Source: JANLYQ01 sp031365725 (GTDB taxonomy: Bacteria; Actinomycetota; Actinomycetes; JACCUZ01). From it: a stretch of DNA of 9,191 nucleotides. The position numbers and the translations under genes are program-made. The stretch is taken from the NCBI GenBank assembly GCA_031365725.1, contig JANLYQ010000078.1, positions 1 through 9,191 on the forward strand. The letters are read 5' to 3'. Positions within the stretch are counted from its first letter, which is position 1. Every line of letters begins with the position of its first letter. A model generated the notes under the pieces. It was not told where the DNA came from. It did not search any database and was given only the letters and a program-made list of their open reading frames with translations. Positions 1 through 7,316 of this stretch are shown here, piece after piece.

Positions 1-1195
1 TGTCCCGCCGCCTGTTCACCTCGGAGTCCGTCACCGAGGGCCACCCGGACAAGATCGCCGACCAGATCAGCGACTCGATCCTGGACGCCCTGCTCACCGA
101 CGACCCCAAGAGCCGGGTCGCCGTCGAGACGCTGATCATGACCGGGCAGGTGCACGTCGCCGGCGAGGTCACCACCGCGGCCTACGCCGACATCCCCGGC
201 ATCGTGCGCAAGACCATCCTCGACATCGGCTACGACTCCTCGGCAAAGGGCTTCGACGGCCACTCCTGCGGCGTCTCGGTGTCCATCGGCGCGCAGTCGG
301 TCGACATCGCCCAGGGCGTCGACGCCGCGCACGAGGCGCGCACCGGGGAGAGCGTCGAGGACCCGCTGGACCGTCAGGGCGCCGGCGACCAGGGCCTGAT
401 GTTCGGCTACGCCTGCGACGACACCCCTGAGCTGATGCCGCTGCCGGTGTGGCTCGCGCACCGGCTCGCCCAGCAGCTGACCGCGGTGCGCAAGGACGGC
501 GCCGTGCCCTACCTGCGCCCCGACGGCAAGACCCAGGTGACCATCGAGTACGACGGTCACCGCGCGGTCCGCCTCGACACCGTCGTGGTGTCCAGCCAGC
601 ACGCCGCCGACATCTCGCTGGACGGCATGCTCGAGCCCGACATCGCCGAGCAGGTCGTCAAGCCGGTGCTCGACGGCATCGACATCGACACCACCGGCTT
701 CCGGCTGCTGGTCAACCCGACCGGCCGGTTCGAGATCGGTGGCCCGATGGGCGACGCCGGCCTGACCGGTCGCAAGATCATCGTCGACACCTATGGGGGC
801 ATGGTCGCCACGGTGGCGGCGCCTTCTCGGGCAAGGACCCGTCCAAGGTCGACCGCTCGGCGGCCTACGCCATGCGCTGGGTCGCCAAGAACGTCGTGGC
901 CGCCGGCCTGGCCCGTCGCTGCGAGGTGCAGGTCGCCTACGCCATCGGCAAGGCGCACCCGGTCGGGCTGTTCGTCGAGACCTTCGGCACCGAGACGGTG
1001 CCCGTCGAGCGCATCCAGGACGCCGTGGTCGAGGTGTTCGACCTGCGCCCGGCGGCGATCATCCGCGACCTCGACCTGCTGCGCCCGATCTACGCCCCCA
1101 CCGCGGCCTACGGCCACTTCGGTCGTGAGCTGCCGGACTTCACCTGGGAGCGCACCGACCGGGTGGACGCGCTGACGACTGCCGTCTCCGCCTGA
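1..1195 (+). CDS. metK: S-adenosylmethionine synthetase, 5' end one base outside the window, frameshifted
   Basis: MetK makes S-adenosylmethionine from methionine and ATP in the cytosol. Bases 1-2 (TG) look like the end of an ATG/GTG start, followed by SRRLFTSESVTEGHPDK, the normal N-terminus. In the first frame one sees GHPDK (residues 14-18), GHSCGVSV and the signature GAGDQGLMFGYA. That frame runs to Met at 801-803 and then turns to nonsense. The next frame takes over at once with RHGGGAFSGKDPSKVDRSAAY (second signature, from 806) and continues to a TGA at 1193-1195. Restoring one base gives about 398 residues, the family's usual length. Both halves are perfectly conserved and third-position GC-rich, so a sequencing or assembly error is more likely than a decayed gene; MetK is normally essential. 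As written, the first frame would run on to 1175 with an aberrant tail. Identity is certain; the cause of the break is inferred. Confidence 0.95.
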
Positions 1196-1287
1196 CCACC
1201 AGCACCGCCCGGCCCCGCCCCCGTTGACCACGTGAGGTAGGTGAGCTGTCGCCGCCGTACGCCGGTCGCGACGCGATGGCCTGCTGT

Positions 1288-1322
1288 GCCGGAGGCCGGA
1301 GGCCGGACGCCGGACGCCGGAA
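1288..1322. repeat. Five tandem copies of heptamer GCCGGA(G/C/A)
   Basis: The units start at 1288, 1295, 1302, 1309 and 1316. Their last bases are G, G, C, C and A; the other six positions are identical in all five. The array lies in the metK-priA spacer, just before the hairpin at 1345-1371. A 7-bp unit in a non-coding stretch is a possible slipped-strand (VNTR-like) locus. No function can be read from the sequence. Confidence 0.85.
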
Positions 1323-1344
1323 GCGGGTCGCGGGGCCAACACGG

Positions 1345-1371
1345 CCCGCGCCGTCCGCCGGACGGCGCGGG
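1345..1371 (+). terminator. Perfect 12-bp GC hairpin after metK, likely terminator
   Basis: The left arm CCCGCGCCGTCC (1345-1356) and right arm GGACGGCGCGGG (1360-1371) are exact reverse complements around the 3-nt loop GCC. No T-run follows (AACATGTCC), as is common for actinobacterial intrinsic-type terminators. It is 150 bp after the metK stop and 32 bp before priA, so it could end metK transcription or attenuate read-through into priA. The structure is certain; the terminator role is inferred. Confidence 0.6.
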
Positions 1372-1403
1372 AACATGTCCGGGGCATCTGCTGGGATGAG
1401 GCC

Positions 1404-3551
1404 ATGACCAGGGACCGGGACGGGGACGAGCAGCTGGCGCTGCTGGGTGCGCCCGCGCGCCCGTCACGCGCCGTGCCGCCGGTGTCTCGCCCGGCGTCGG
1501 CTCACCCCGCACGATCCTCGCCCGCACTACGACCAGCGCGTACGCCGCGCGCGGCGCCGCCCATCGCGGCCGAGCTGCCGGTGGCCCGGGTGGCTGTCGA
1601 TGTCGGCCTGGCCCATCTCGACCGGCCCTTCGACTTCCTGGTGCCTGAGCCCCTGTCGGCAGACGCGCAGCCGGGGGTCCGGGTCCGGGTGCGGTTCGCC
1701 GGCCGGCTGGTGAGCGGTTTCCTGATCGAGCGCGTGGCCGGGAGCGAGCACCGCGGTCACCTCGCCACCCTCGACCGCGTCGTCTCGCCCGAGCCCGTGC
1801 TGTCGCCGGAGCTGCTGGCGCTGGCCCGGCAGGTGGCCGACCGCTACGCCGGCACCGTGGCCGACGTGCTACGCCTGGCGCTCCCGCCCCGGCACGCCCG
1901 CGTCGAGCAGGAACCGCCCCGGCCGACGGGGTGGGTCGCGCCACCCGATCCGCCGGATCCCGGGGCATGGCGGCGCTACCCCGACGGACCCGGGCTCCTC
2001 GAGGCCATCCGGGGTGGCGGAGCACCCCGGGCGGTGTGGACCGCACTGCCCGGGCCGACGTGGCCCGACGAGCTGGCGCTGCTCGTCCGTGCGGCGCTGG
2101 CCGCCGGCCGGGGGGCGCTGGTGGTGCTGCCCGACCAACGCGATGTCGATCGGGTCGACTCTGCGCTGCAGGCGCTCGACCTCGGCGCCGAGGCACCGGG
2201 GCCGCGGCAAGGCGACGCGCCGGGGCAGCATCTGGTCCTGACCGCTGACCTGGGACCGGCCGAGCGTTATCGCCGCTGGCTGCGGGTGCGTCGCGGCCAG
2301 GTGCGCGCCGTCGTCGGCACCAGAGCGGCGATGTTCGCCCCCGTCCACGACCTCGGGCTGGTCGTCGTGTGGGACGACGGGGACGACCTGCACGCCGAGC
2401 CGCGGGCGCCCTACCCGCACGTGCGCACCGTCCTCTCCCTGCGATCGGCAGCGACCGCCGCGGCACTGGTCGTCGCAGGTCTGAGCCGTACCGCAGAGGG
2501 AGCGTCCCTGGTCCGGTCCGGCTGGGCCACCTCGATCACCGCCCCGCGCCCCGCCGTACGGCGGTGCGCACCGGCGGTGCACGCCGAGGACGGCTCCGGA
2601 GCCGGGCACCCGGCCGACGCGGGCGCTGCGGGCGCCCGACTGCCCGGGCTGGCGCTACGGACGGTGCGCGAGGGACTCGCGCAGGGGCCGGTGCTGGTGC
2701 AGGTGCCGCGGGCCGGCTATCTCCCTGGCCTCGCCTGCGCGGGCTGCCGAGCGGCGGCGCGCTGTCCCGGCTGTCAGGGCCCGCTCGGCCGCGCCGGTCC
2801 GCGAGGCTCGACGGCCTGCCGCTGGTGCGGATCGGCCGCAGCCGGGTGGCAGTGCGCCGTCTGCGGCGGCGAGCGGCTGCGCGCCAGGGTCGTCGGCTCG
2901 GACCGCACCGCCGAGGAGCTGGCCCGGGCCTTCCCCCGCAGCGCCGTCGTGGTGAGCGAGGCGGGCGAGGACCGCCAGGTGCTGGCGCGGGTGTCGGCCG
3001 AGCCTGCCGTGGTCGTGGCCACGCCCGGGGCTGAACCGGTCGCCGACGGCGGCTATGCCGCGGCACTCCTGCTCGACGGCTGGGCTCTGCTGAGCCGCCC
3101 CGATCTGCGCGCCGCCGAGGAGGCGCTGCGGCGGTGGACCGCGGCTGCGGCACTCGTGCGTGCTGCGCCGGAAGGCGGCCGGGTGGTGGTGCTCGCGGGC
3201 GCCGGGATGCCTGCGGTGCAGGCCCTGGTCCGGTGGGACCACGCCGGGTTCGCCGACCGCGAGCTCGACGAGCGGGCCGCCCTGCGACTGCCCCCGGCTG
3301 AGCGGATGGCCTCGCTCACCGGCGACCGGGCCGCATTGGCCGCTCTGCTGGCGGACAGTCCCTTGCCCGATGAGGCCGAGGTCCTCGGTCCGGTGCCTGT
3401 CGGTGCGGGCGACGAACGGTTTCTCGTGCGCGCACCCGGCCGGGCGTGGCCGGCAACGGTCACCGCACTGGCCACCGCCCAGGCGACCCGCAGCGCGCAC
3501 AAAGCCGCCGGCTCGGTGCGCGTCCAGATCGACCCGCGGGAGATCGCGTGA
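1404..3551 (+). CDS. priA: Primosomal protein PriA (replication restart), actinobacterial type without helicase motor motifs
   Basis: 715 residues. PriA recognises stalled forks and D-loops and starts re-loading of the replicative helicase. After a Pro/Arg/Ala-rich leader of about 55 residues comes the DNA-binding domain, opening VARVAVDVGLAHLDRPFDF (from about 60). The degraded motor domain still shows GTRAAMF (305-311). The DEAH-type motif is replaced by WDDGDD (D324, D325, D327, D328), and no Walker A GxGKT/S can be found. Four CxxC pairs form the two zinc sites: C445/C448, C454/C457, C472/C475 and C484/C487. The C-terminal domain closes at the TGA. Loss of ATPase motifs is a known trait of actinobacterial PriA, so it probably acts as a structural restart protein and not a helicase. 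Its last four bases overlap the start of the HAD gene (GTGA), so the two are likely co-translated. Confidence 0.93.
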   Translation: MTRDRDGDEQLALLGAPARPSRAVPPVSRPASAHPARSSPALRPARTPRAAPPIAAELPVARVAVDVGLAHLDRPFDFLVPEPLSADAQPGVRVRVRFAGRLVSGFLIERVAGSEHRGHLATLDRVVSPEPVLSPELLALARQVADRYAGTVADVLRLALPPRHARVEQEPPRPTGWVAPPDPPDPGAWRRYPDGPGLLEAIRGGGAPRAVWTALPGPTWPDELALLVRAALAAGRGALVVLPDQRDVDRVDSALQALDLGAEAPGPRQGDAPGQHLVLTADLGPAERYRRWLRVRRGQVRAVVGTRAAMFAPVHDLGLVVVWDDGDDLHAEPRAPYPHVRTVLSLRSAATAAALVVAGLSRTAEGASLVRSGWATSITAPRPAVRRCAPAVHAEDGSGAGHPADAGAAGARLPGLALRTVREGLAQGPVLVQVPRAGYLPGLACAGCRAAARCPGCQGPLGRAGPRGSTACRWCGSAAAGWQCAVCGGERLRARVVGSDRTAEELARAFPRSAVVVSEAGEDRQVLARVSAEPAVVVATPGAEPVADGGYAAALLLDGWALLSRPDLRAAEEALRRWTAAAALVRAAPEGGRVVVLAGAGMPAVQALVRWDHAGFADRELDERAALRLPPAERMASLTGDRAALAALLADSPLPDEAEVLGPVPVGAGDERFLVRAPGRAWPATVTALATAQATRSAHKAAGSVRVQIDPREIA

Positions 3552-4216
3552 CGGGCGCACCGACGCCGACCACGGTCGTCTTCGACCTCGGGGGAGTGCT
3601 CATCCGCTGGGACCCGCGACTGCTGTACCGCCGGCTCATGCCGCCGGAGGAGGTCGAGGACTTCCTGGCAGAGATCGACTTCGCCGGGTGGAACCACGCA
3701 CAGGACGCCGGTGGCTCGTTCGCTGACGGCGTCGCCCGGCTCAGCGCGCTGCACCCGCACCGTCACGAGCTGATCGCGGCTTACCCGGCGCGCTTCCCGG
3801 AGAGTCTCGACGGACCCATCACCGGCACCGTCGAGATCCTGCGCGAGCTCCATGCCGGCGGGGTTCGTCTGTTTGCCCTCACCAACTGGTCGGCCGAGAC
3901 GTTCCCGCATGCAGTCGAGATGTTCGACTTTCTCGAGCTGTTCGAGGCCGTGCTGGTGTCCGGGTGTGAGGGTGTCGCGAAACCCGACCCGGCCGTCTTC
4001 CGGCTTCTCATCGATCGGCACCACCTCGATCCGGCGCGCACCGTGTTCGTCGACGACTCCCCGGTCAATGTCGCGGCCGCATCGGCATCGGGGCTGGTTG
4101 CCATGCGCTTCGCCGACCCCGACACGCTGCGGCGCCACCTGGCGGCACGGGGTCTACCGGTCGCGGCGAGGACCGATCCTGGCGACCGGAGGCACCCGCG
4201 GGGGTCCGTAGACTGA
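3548..4216 (+). CDS. HAD-superfamily hydrolase (YihX-like phosphatase)
   Basis: 222 residues from a GTG start that overlaps the priA stop (GTGA), with a good ribosome binding site GGGAG at 3538-3542. Upstream in-frame starts would lie inside priA. HAD motifs: motif I VVFDLGGVL (nucleophile D13), motif II LTNWS (T112), motif III VAKPDP (K145) and motif IV VFVDDSP (D169, D170). Between motifs I and II lies an alpha-helical cap of the HAD-IA type. The second motif I acid is Gly (DLGG); the sugar-phosphate phosphatase YihX likewise has DLGN, so the enzyme is probably active on a small phosphate ester. The substrate cannot be told. Its position between priA and def suggests a housekeeping or metabolite-repair role, but that is only inference. 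The last codons overlap a possible def promoter. Confidence 0.9.
   Translation: MTGAPTPTTVVFDLGGVLIRWDPRLLYRRLMPPEEVEDFLAEIDFAGWNHAQDAGGSFADGVARLSALHPHRHELIAAYPARFPESLDGPITGTVEILRELHAGGVRLFALTNWSAETFPHAVEMFDFLELFEAVLVSGCEGVAKPDPAVFRLLIDRHHLDPARTVFVDDSPVNVAAASASGLVAMRFADPDTLRRHLAARGLPVAARTDPGDRRHPRGSVD
4209..4214 (+). promoter_or_regulatory. Possible -10 box TAGACT for def
   Basis: TAGACT fits the actinobacterial TAnnnT -10 pattern and lies across the last codons and stop of the HAD gene. Transcription from it would begin near 4221, leaving a leader of about 33 nt with the AGGAG site. No good -35 sits 16-19 bp upstream. The same hexamer occurs before rpe (8333-8338). Confidence 0.35.
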
Positions 4217-4242
4217 GGCGTCTCTGTCGACGCCCCCACCCC

Positions 4243-4247
4243 AGGAG
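4243..4247 (+). promoter_or_regulatory. Ribosome binding site of def
   Basis: AGGAG ends 6 nt before the GTG at 4254 and fixes this as the def start. It is the clearest Shine-Dalgarno site in the window; rpe, the SRPBCC gene and marR have none. Confidence 0.75.
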
Positions 4248-4253
4248 CCTGCC

Positions 4254-4799
4254 GTGCCCGTCCAGCCCATCCGGCTCTTCGGTGACCCGGTGCTGCGCAC
4301 TCCCGCCGAGCCCGTCGTCGACTTCGACAAGGAGCTGCGCACCCTGGTCAGGGACCTCGAAGAGACCATGCTCGACGCCCCCGGGGCCGGGCTCGCGGCG
4401 CCACAGCTCGGCGTCGGCCTTCGCGTCTTCACCTACCACGTCAACGACGTGCTGGGTCATCTCGTCAACCCGATCCTGGACCTGAGCAGCGAGGAGCAGG
4501 AGGACGAGGAGGGCTGCCTGTCCTTCCCCGGGCTCGCGTTCCCGACCGTCCGCGCGTGGAGCGTGGTGGCCGAGGGCTTCGACATGTACGGCGAGCCGGT
4601 GACGATTGAGGGCACTGAGCTGCTGGCCCGCTGCGTGCAGCACGAGACCGACCACCTCGACGGCATCCTGTTCATCGACCGGCTCGACAAGGCGCAGCGC
4701 AAGGCGGCGCTCAAGGCGATCCGGGAGGCCGACTGGGCCGGCGAGACGGCGCCGCCGGTCAAGCTCTCGCCGCACGCGATGCACGGGCGCGCGCTCTGA
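4254..4799 (+). CDS. def: Peptide deformylase
   Basis: 181 residues, a normal length. Def is a cytosolic metalloenzyme that removes the formyl group from the N-terminal Met of new proteins. All three family motifs are intact: GAGLAAPQ (44-51), EGCLS with metal ligand C88, and QHETDHLDG with ligands H130 and H134 and catalytic E131. The GTG start at 4254 follows an AGGAG site and gives the typical opening PVQPIRLFGDPVLR. It lies 37 bp after the HAD gene and 43 bp before fmt, whose product adds the formyl group Def removes; this pairing is conserved in bacteria. A TAGACT -10 upstream may give it a promoter independent of priA. Confidence 0.97.
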   Translation: MPVQPIRLFGDPVLRTPAEPVVDFDKELRTLVRDLEETMLDAPGAGLAAPQLGVGLRVFTYHVNDVLGHLVNPILDLSSEEQEDEEGCLSFPGLAFPTVRAWSVVAEGFDMYGEPVTIEGTELLARCVQHETDHLDGILFIDRLDKAQRKAALKAIREADWAGETAPPVKLSPHAMHGRAL

Positions 4800-4842
4800 G
4801 CACCGCCCGCCCGGCTGGCCCGCACCACGTGAGCGCACTTCG

Positions 4843-5832
4843 GTGAGGCTCGTCTTCGCCGGCACCCCGGCGGTGGCGGTCCCGACCCTGACAGCTCTCC
4901 TGTCCTCGCGGCACGAGGTCGTCGCAGTCCTCACCCGCCCGGCCGCGCGCTCCGGCCGCGGCCGGCAGGAGGTCGCGTCACCGATCGCTGCGCTCGCCGC
5001 GGAGGCCGGCATCGAGACCCTCACACCGGCCAAGGCGTCAGACCCGGCGCTGCACACCCGGCTGGTCCAGCTCGCTCCCGCCTGCTGCCCGGTCGTCGCC
5101 TACGGCGCCCTCGTGCCCAGGTCGCTGCTCGACCTCCCGCCGCTCGGCTGGGTCAACCTGCACTTCTCCCTGCTGCCCGCGTGGCGGGGCGCTGCGCCGG
5201 TGCAGCACGCGGTACTGCACGGCGACGACGTCACCGGCGCCACCGTGTTCACCCTCGAGGCAGGGATGGACACCGGACCGGTGCTCTCGGTCCTCACCGA
5301 GACGATCGGTCAGCGTGACACCAGCGGCGACCTGCTCGGACGGCTCGCGCAGTCCGGGGCCGGTCTGCTGGTCGCGACCCTGGACGCCCTGGAGGACGGC
5401 ACCCTGGTCGCTCGACCGCAGCCGACCGAGGGCGTCAGCCTGGCCCCCAAGCTCACGGTCGACGATGCGCGCATCGACTGGACCGCGCCGGCTTTCCACA
5501 TCGACCGCCGGGTGCGGGCCTGCACCCCGGCGCCCGGCGCCTGGACGACGTGGCAGGGCGAGCGCCTTGGCCTTGGGCCGGTGCTGCCGGTCCCGACCTT
5601 CGAGCAGCACGTCCAGCCGGGGACGTCAGTCCAACCGGACCCGAGGACCGCGGCTCGGTGGGCACCGGGTCAGGTCTCGGTAGCGCGACGTACGGTCCTC
5701 GTCGGCACCGGCGACGGCCGCGCCGTGCAGCTCGGTGAGGTGCGGCCGGCAGGGCGCCGGCCGATGGCTGCCGACGACTGGGCCCGCGGGCTGCGTGGCC
5801 AGGTCGCGCTCGACGGCGGGACGCTCGGATGA
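4843..5832 (+). CDS. fmt: Methionyl-tRNA formyltransferase
   Basis: 329 residues. Fmt transfers the formyl group of 10-formyl-THF to initiator Met-tRNA. GTG at 4843 gives RLVFAGTPAVAVPTL, the family's standard N-terminus. The frame stays open upstream into def, but that extension (from 4606) is not Fmt-like. The catalytic domain has NLHFSLLPAWRGAAPVQ with N105 and H107, and the third catalytic residue D143 in MDTGPVL. A smaller C-terminal tRNA-binding domain starts near residue 205 (KLTVDDARIDW) and includes a Pro/Thr-rich linker around 255-275. No strong ribosome binding site precedes the GTG, so translation may partly depend on def 43 bp upstream. The stop overlaps the rsmB start (ATGA). 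Confidence 0.96.
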   Translation: MRLVFAGTPAVAVPTLTALLSSRHEVVAVLTRPAARSGRGRQEVASPIAALAAEAGIETLTPAKASDPALHTRLVQLAPACCPVVAYGALVPRSLLDLPPLGWVNLHFSLLPAWRGAAPVQHAVLHGDDVTGATVFTLEAGMDTGPVLSVLTETIGQRDTSGDLLGRLAQSGAGLLVATLDALEDGTLVARPQPTEGVSLAPKLTVDDARIDWTAPAFHIDRRVRACTPAPGAWTTWQGERLGLGPVLPVPTFEQHVQPGTSVQPDPRTAARWAPGQVSVARRTVLVGTGDGRAVQLGEVRPAGRRPMAADDWARGLRGQVALDGGTLG

Positions 5833-7289
5833 CCGGCCCAGCCCGACCTGGCGCGCGCCCGCCGGCGCGCAAGCCCAAGCCGCGTCCCGACCTGCCGCGG
5901 CGAGTGGCCTTCGACCTGCTGCGCGCCGTCGACGAGCGGGCCGCCTACGCCAACCTCGTGCTGCCCGCCCTGCTGCGCGATGCGCGGCTGGACCCACGGG
6001 ACGCGGCGTTCGCGACCGAGCTCGGCTACGGCACGCTGCGCGGTCGTGGCACGTACGACGCGGTGCTCGCCGCTTGCGTGGACCGACCGTTGGAGCAGGT
6101 CGATCCGCCGGTGCTGGACCTGCTGCGGCTCGGTGCGCACCAGCTGCTGGCGATGCGGGTGCCGTCGCACGCGGCCGTCTCGGCGACGGTCGAGCTCTCC
6201 CGGGCGGTGGTTGGCGAGGGCCGCGGATCGTTCGTCAATGCAGTGCTGCGCAAGGTCGGGCGCACCGACCTGCCCGGGTGGCTCGCCCAGGTCGCGCCAG
6301 ATGCCGACGCCGACCCGGTGGCCCACCTGGCCGTGGTGCACTCCCACCCACGCTGGGTCGTGTCGGCCCTGCGCGACGCCCTGGGCGGCGAGCTGCCGGA
6401 GGGCGGCGACCTGCTGACCGAGACCGCGGCCCTGTTGGCCGCCGACAACGCCGCACCGACAGTGACCCTCGTGGCGCGTCCGGGCCGGGGCACAGTCGCC
6501 GAGCTGCTGGAGGCAGGCGCGACACCCGGCCGGTGGTCGCCGTACGCCGCGGTGCTGTCCGGTGGAGACCCCGGCGGGTTGGCGGCGGTCCGGGCCGGTC
6601 GCGCCGGCGTCCAGGACGAGGGCAGCCAGCTGGTCGCGTTGGCCCTGGCGTCCGCCCCGTTGCACGGAGCGGACCGGCGGTGGCTCGACCTGTGCGCCGG
6701 CCCCGGCGGCAAGGCGACGCTCCTCGCCGGTCTGGCGGCCGAGCGCGGTGCGGTGCTGCTGGCCGCCGAGATCGCCCCGCACCGCGCGGTCCTCGTGCGC
6801 AAGGCACTGGGCGTGGGCGGCGGGGGAGCGCGCGACACCGCGACCAGCAATGCGGCCGTGGTGGTGGCTGACGGCCGGGTCCCGGCGTGGCAGCCCGGAG
6901 CCTTCGACCGGGTCCTCGTCGACGCTCCGTGCACCGGGCTCGGGGCTCTGCGGCGGCGGCCGGAGTCGCGCTGGCGGCGGCAGCCCACCGACGTCCCCGT
7001 GCTGGCAGAGCTGCAACGGGCCCTGCTCGACCGGGCGCTGGACGCGGTCCGCCCCGGCGGGCTGGTCGCCTACGTCACCTGCTCGCCACACCTCGCCGAG
7101 ACTCGCACCGTGGTCGCCGACGTACTGCGACGGCGGCCCGCCGGCGCGAGCGCCGAGCCGGTCGACGCCCGGCCACTGCTTGCCGGCGTACCCGATCTGG
7201 GCGAGGGCCCGCACGTGCAGCTCTGGCCGCACCGGCACGGCACCGATGCCATGTTCCTGTCCCTGCTTCGCACGCAGGGCGGGCACTGA
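5829..7289 (+). CDS. rsmB: 16S rRNA (cytosine(967)-C5)-methyltransferase RsmB
   Basis: 486 residues. RsmB methylates C967 (E. coli numbering) of 16S rRNA with SAM. A basic, Pro-rich tail of about 20 residues precedes a NusB-like RNA-binding domain (about 23-145, ending FVNAVLRKVGR). The Rossmann methyltransferase domain follows. Its SAM loop is LDLCAGPGGKA (D287 to G294), the motif IV Cys is in DAPCTGLGALRRRPESRW (C368), and the motif VI catalytic Cys is in YVTCSPH (C418). The two-Cys arrangement is typical of RNA m5C enzymes. The ATG overlaps the fmt stop by four bases, so the two are probably co-translated. It ends 27 bp from the convergent marR gene. Confidence 0.95.
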   Translation: MTGPARPGARPPARKPKPRPDLPRRVAFDLLRAVDERAAYANLVLPALLRDARLDPRDAAFATELGYGTLRGRGTYDAVLAACVDRPLEQVDPPVLDLLRLGAHQLLAMRVPSHAAVSATVELSRAVVGEGRGSFVNAVLRKVGRTDLPGWLAQVAPDADADPVAHLAVVHSHPRWVVSALRDALGGELPEGGDLLTETAALLAADNAAPTVTLVARPGRGTVAELLEAGATPGRWSPYAAVLSGGDPGGLAAVRAGRAGVQDEGSQLVALALASAPLHGADRRWLDLCAGPGGKATLLAGLAAERGAVLLAAEIAPHRAVLVRKALGVGGGGARDTATSNAAVVVADGRVPAWQPGAFDRVLVDAPCTGLGALRRRPESRWRRQPTDVPVLAELQRALLDRALDAVRPGGLVAYVTCSPHLAETRTVVADVLRRRPAGASAEPVDARPLLAGVPDLGEGPHVQLWPHRHGTDAMFLSLLRTQGGH

Positions 7290-7316
7290 CCCGAGCGGGA
7301 AAGGCGGTACGCCGGC

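Larger units (their letters stand above)
1196..1403. other. metK-priA intergenic spacer
   Basis: This 208-bp spacer has no plausible gene on either strand; the open frames across it are by-products of high GC. It holds a TTGACC hexamer (1224-1229) without a convincing -10 at the right distance, a CACGTG palindrome (1229-1234), the heptamer array (1288-1322) and the hairpin (1345-1371). Just before priA, GAGG (1398-1401) is too close to the ATG to be an ideal ribosome binding site. I could not place a priA promoter with confidence. Confidence 0.6.

Noticed and set aside
791..808. Programmed -1 frameshift in metK at the GGGGG run
   Set aside because: The frame-0 codons GGG GGC do not form a good slippery heptamer (preceding base is T), no clear downstream stimulator is seen, and metK is not known to use recoding.
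1108..2466. 452-codon minus-strand frame across the metK end, spacer and priA
   Set aside because: Arg/Pro/Ala-rich product typical of an antisense shadow; it crosses two real genes and the heptamer array.
4606..4842. Longer fmt starting inside def
   Set aside because: The added residues are Arg/Ser-rich shadow of def; GTG at 4843 gives the conserved Fmt N-terminus.
5670..7286. 538-codon open frame on the minus strand opposite rsmB
   Set aside because: It is the mirror of rsmB in very GC-rich DNA, with low-complexity Gly/Arg/Gln protein and no recognisable domain, whereas rsmB has all catalytic motifs.
7290..7316. Terminator between rsmB and marR
   Set aside because: Only 4-bp stems (CCCG/CGGG and GGCG/CGCC) are visible, too weak to call.
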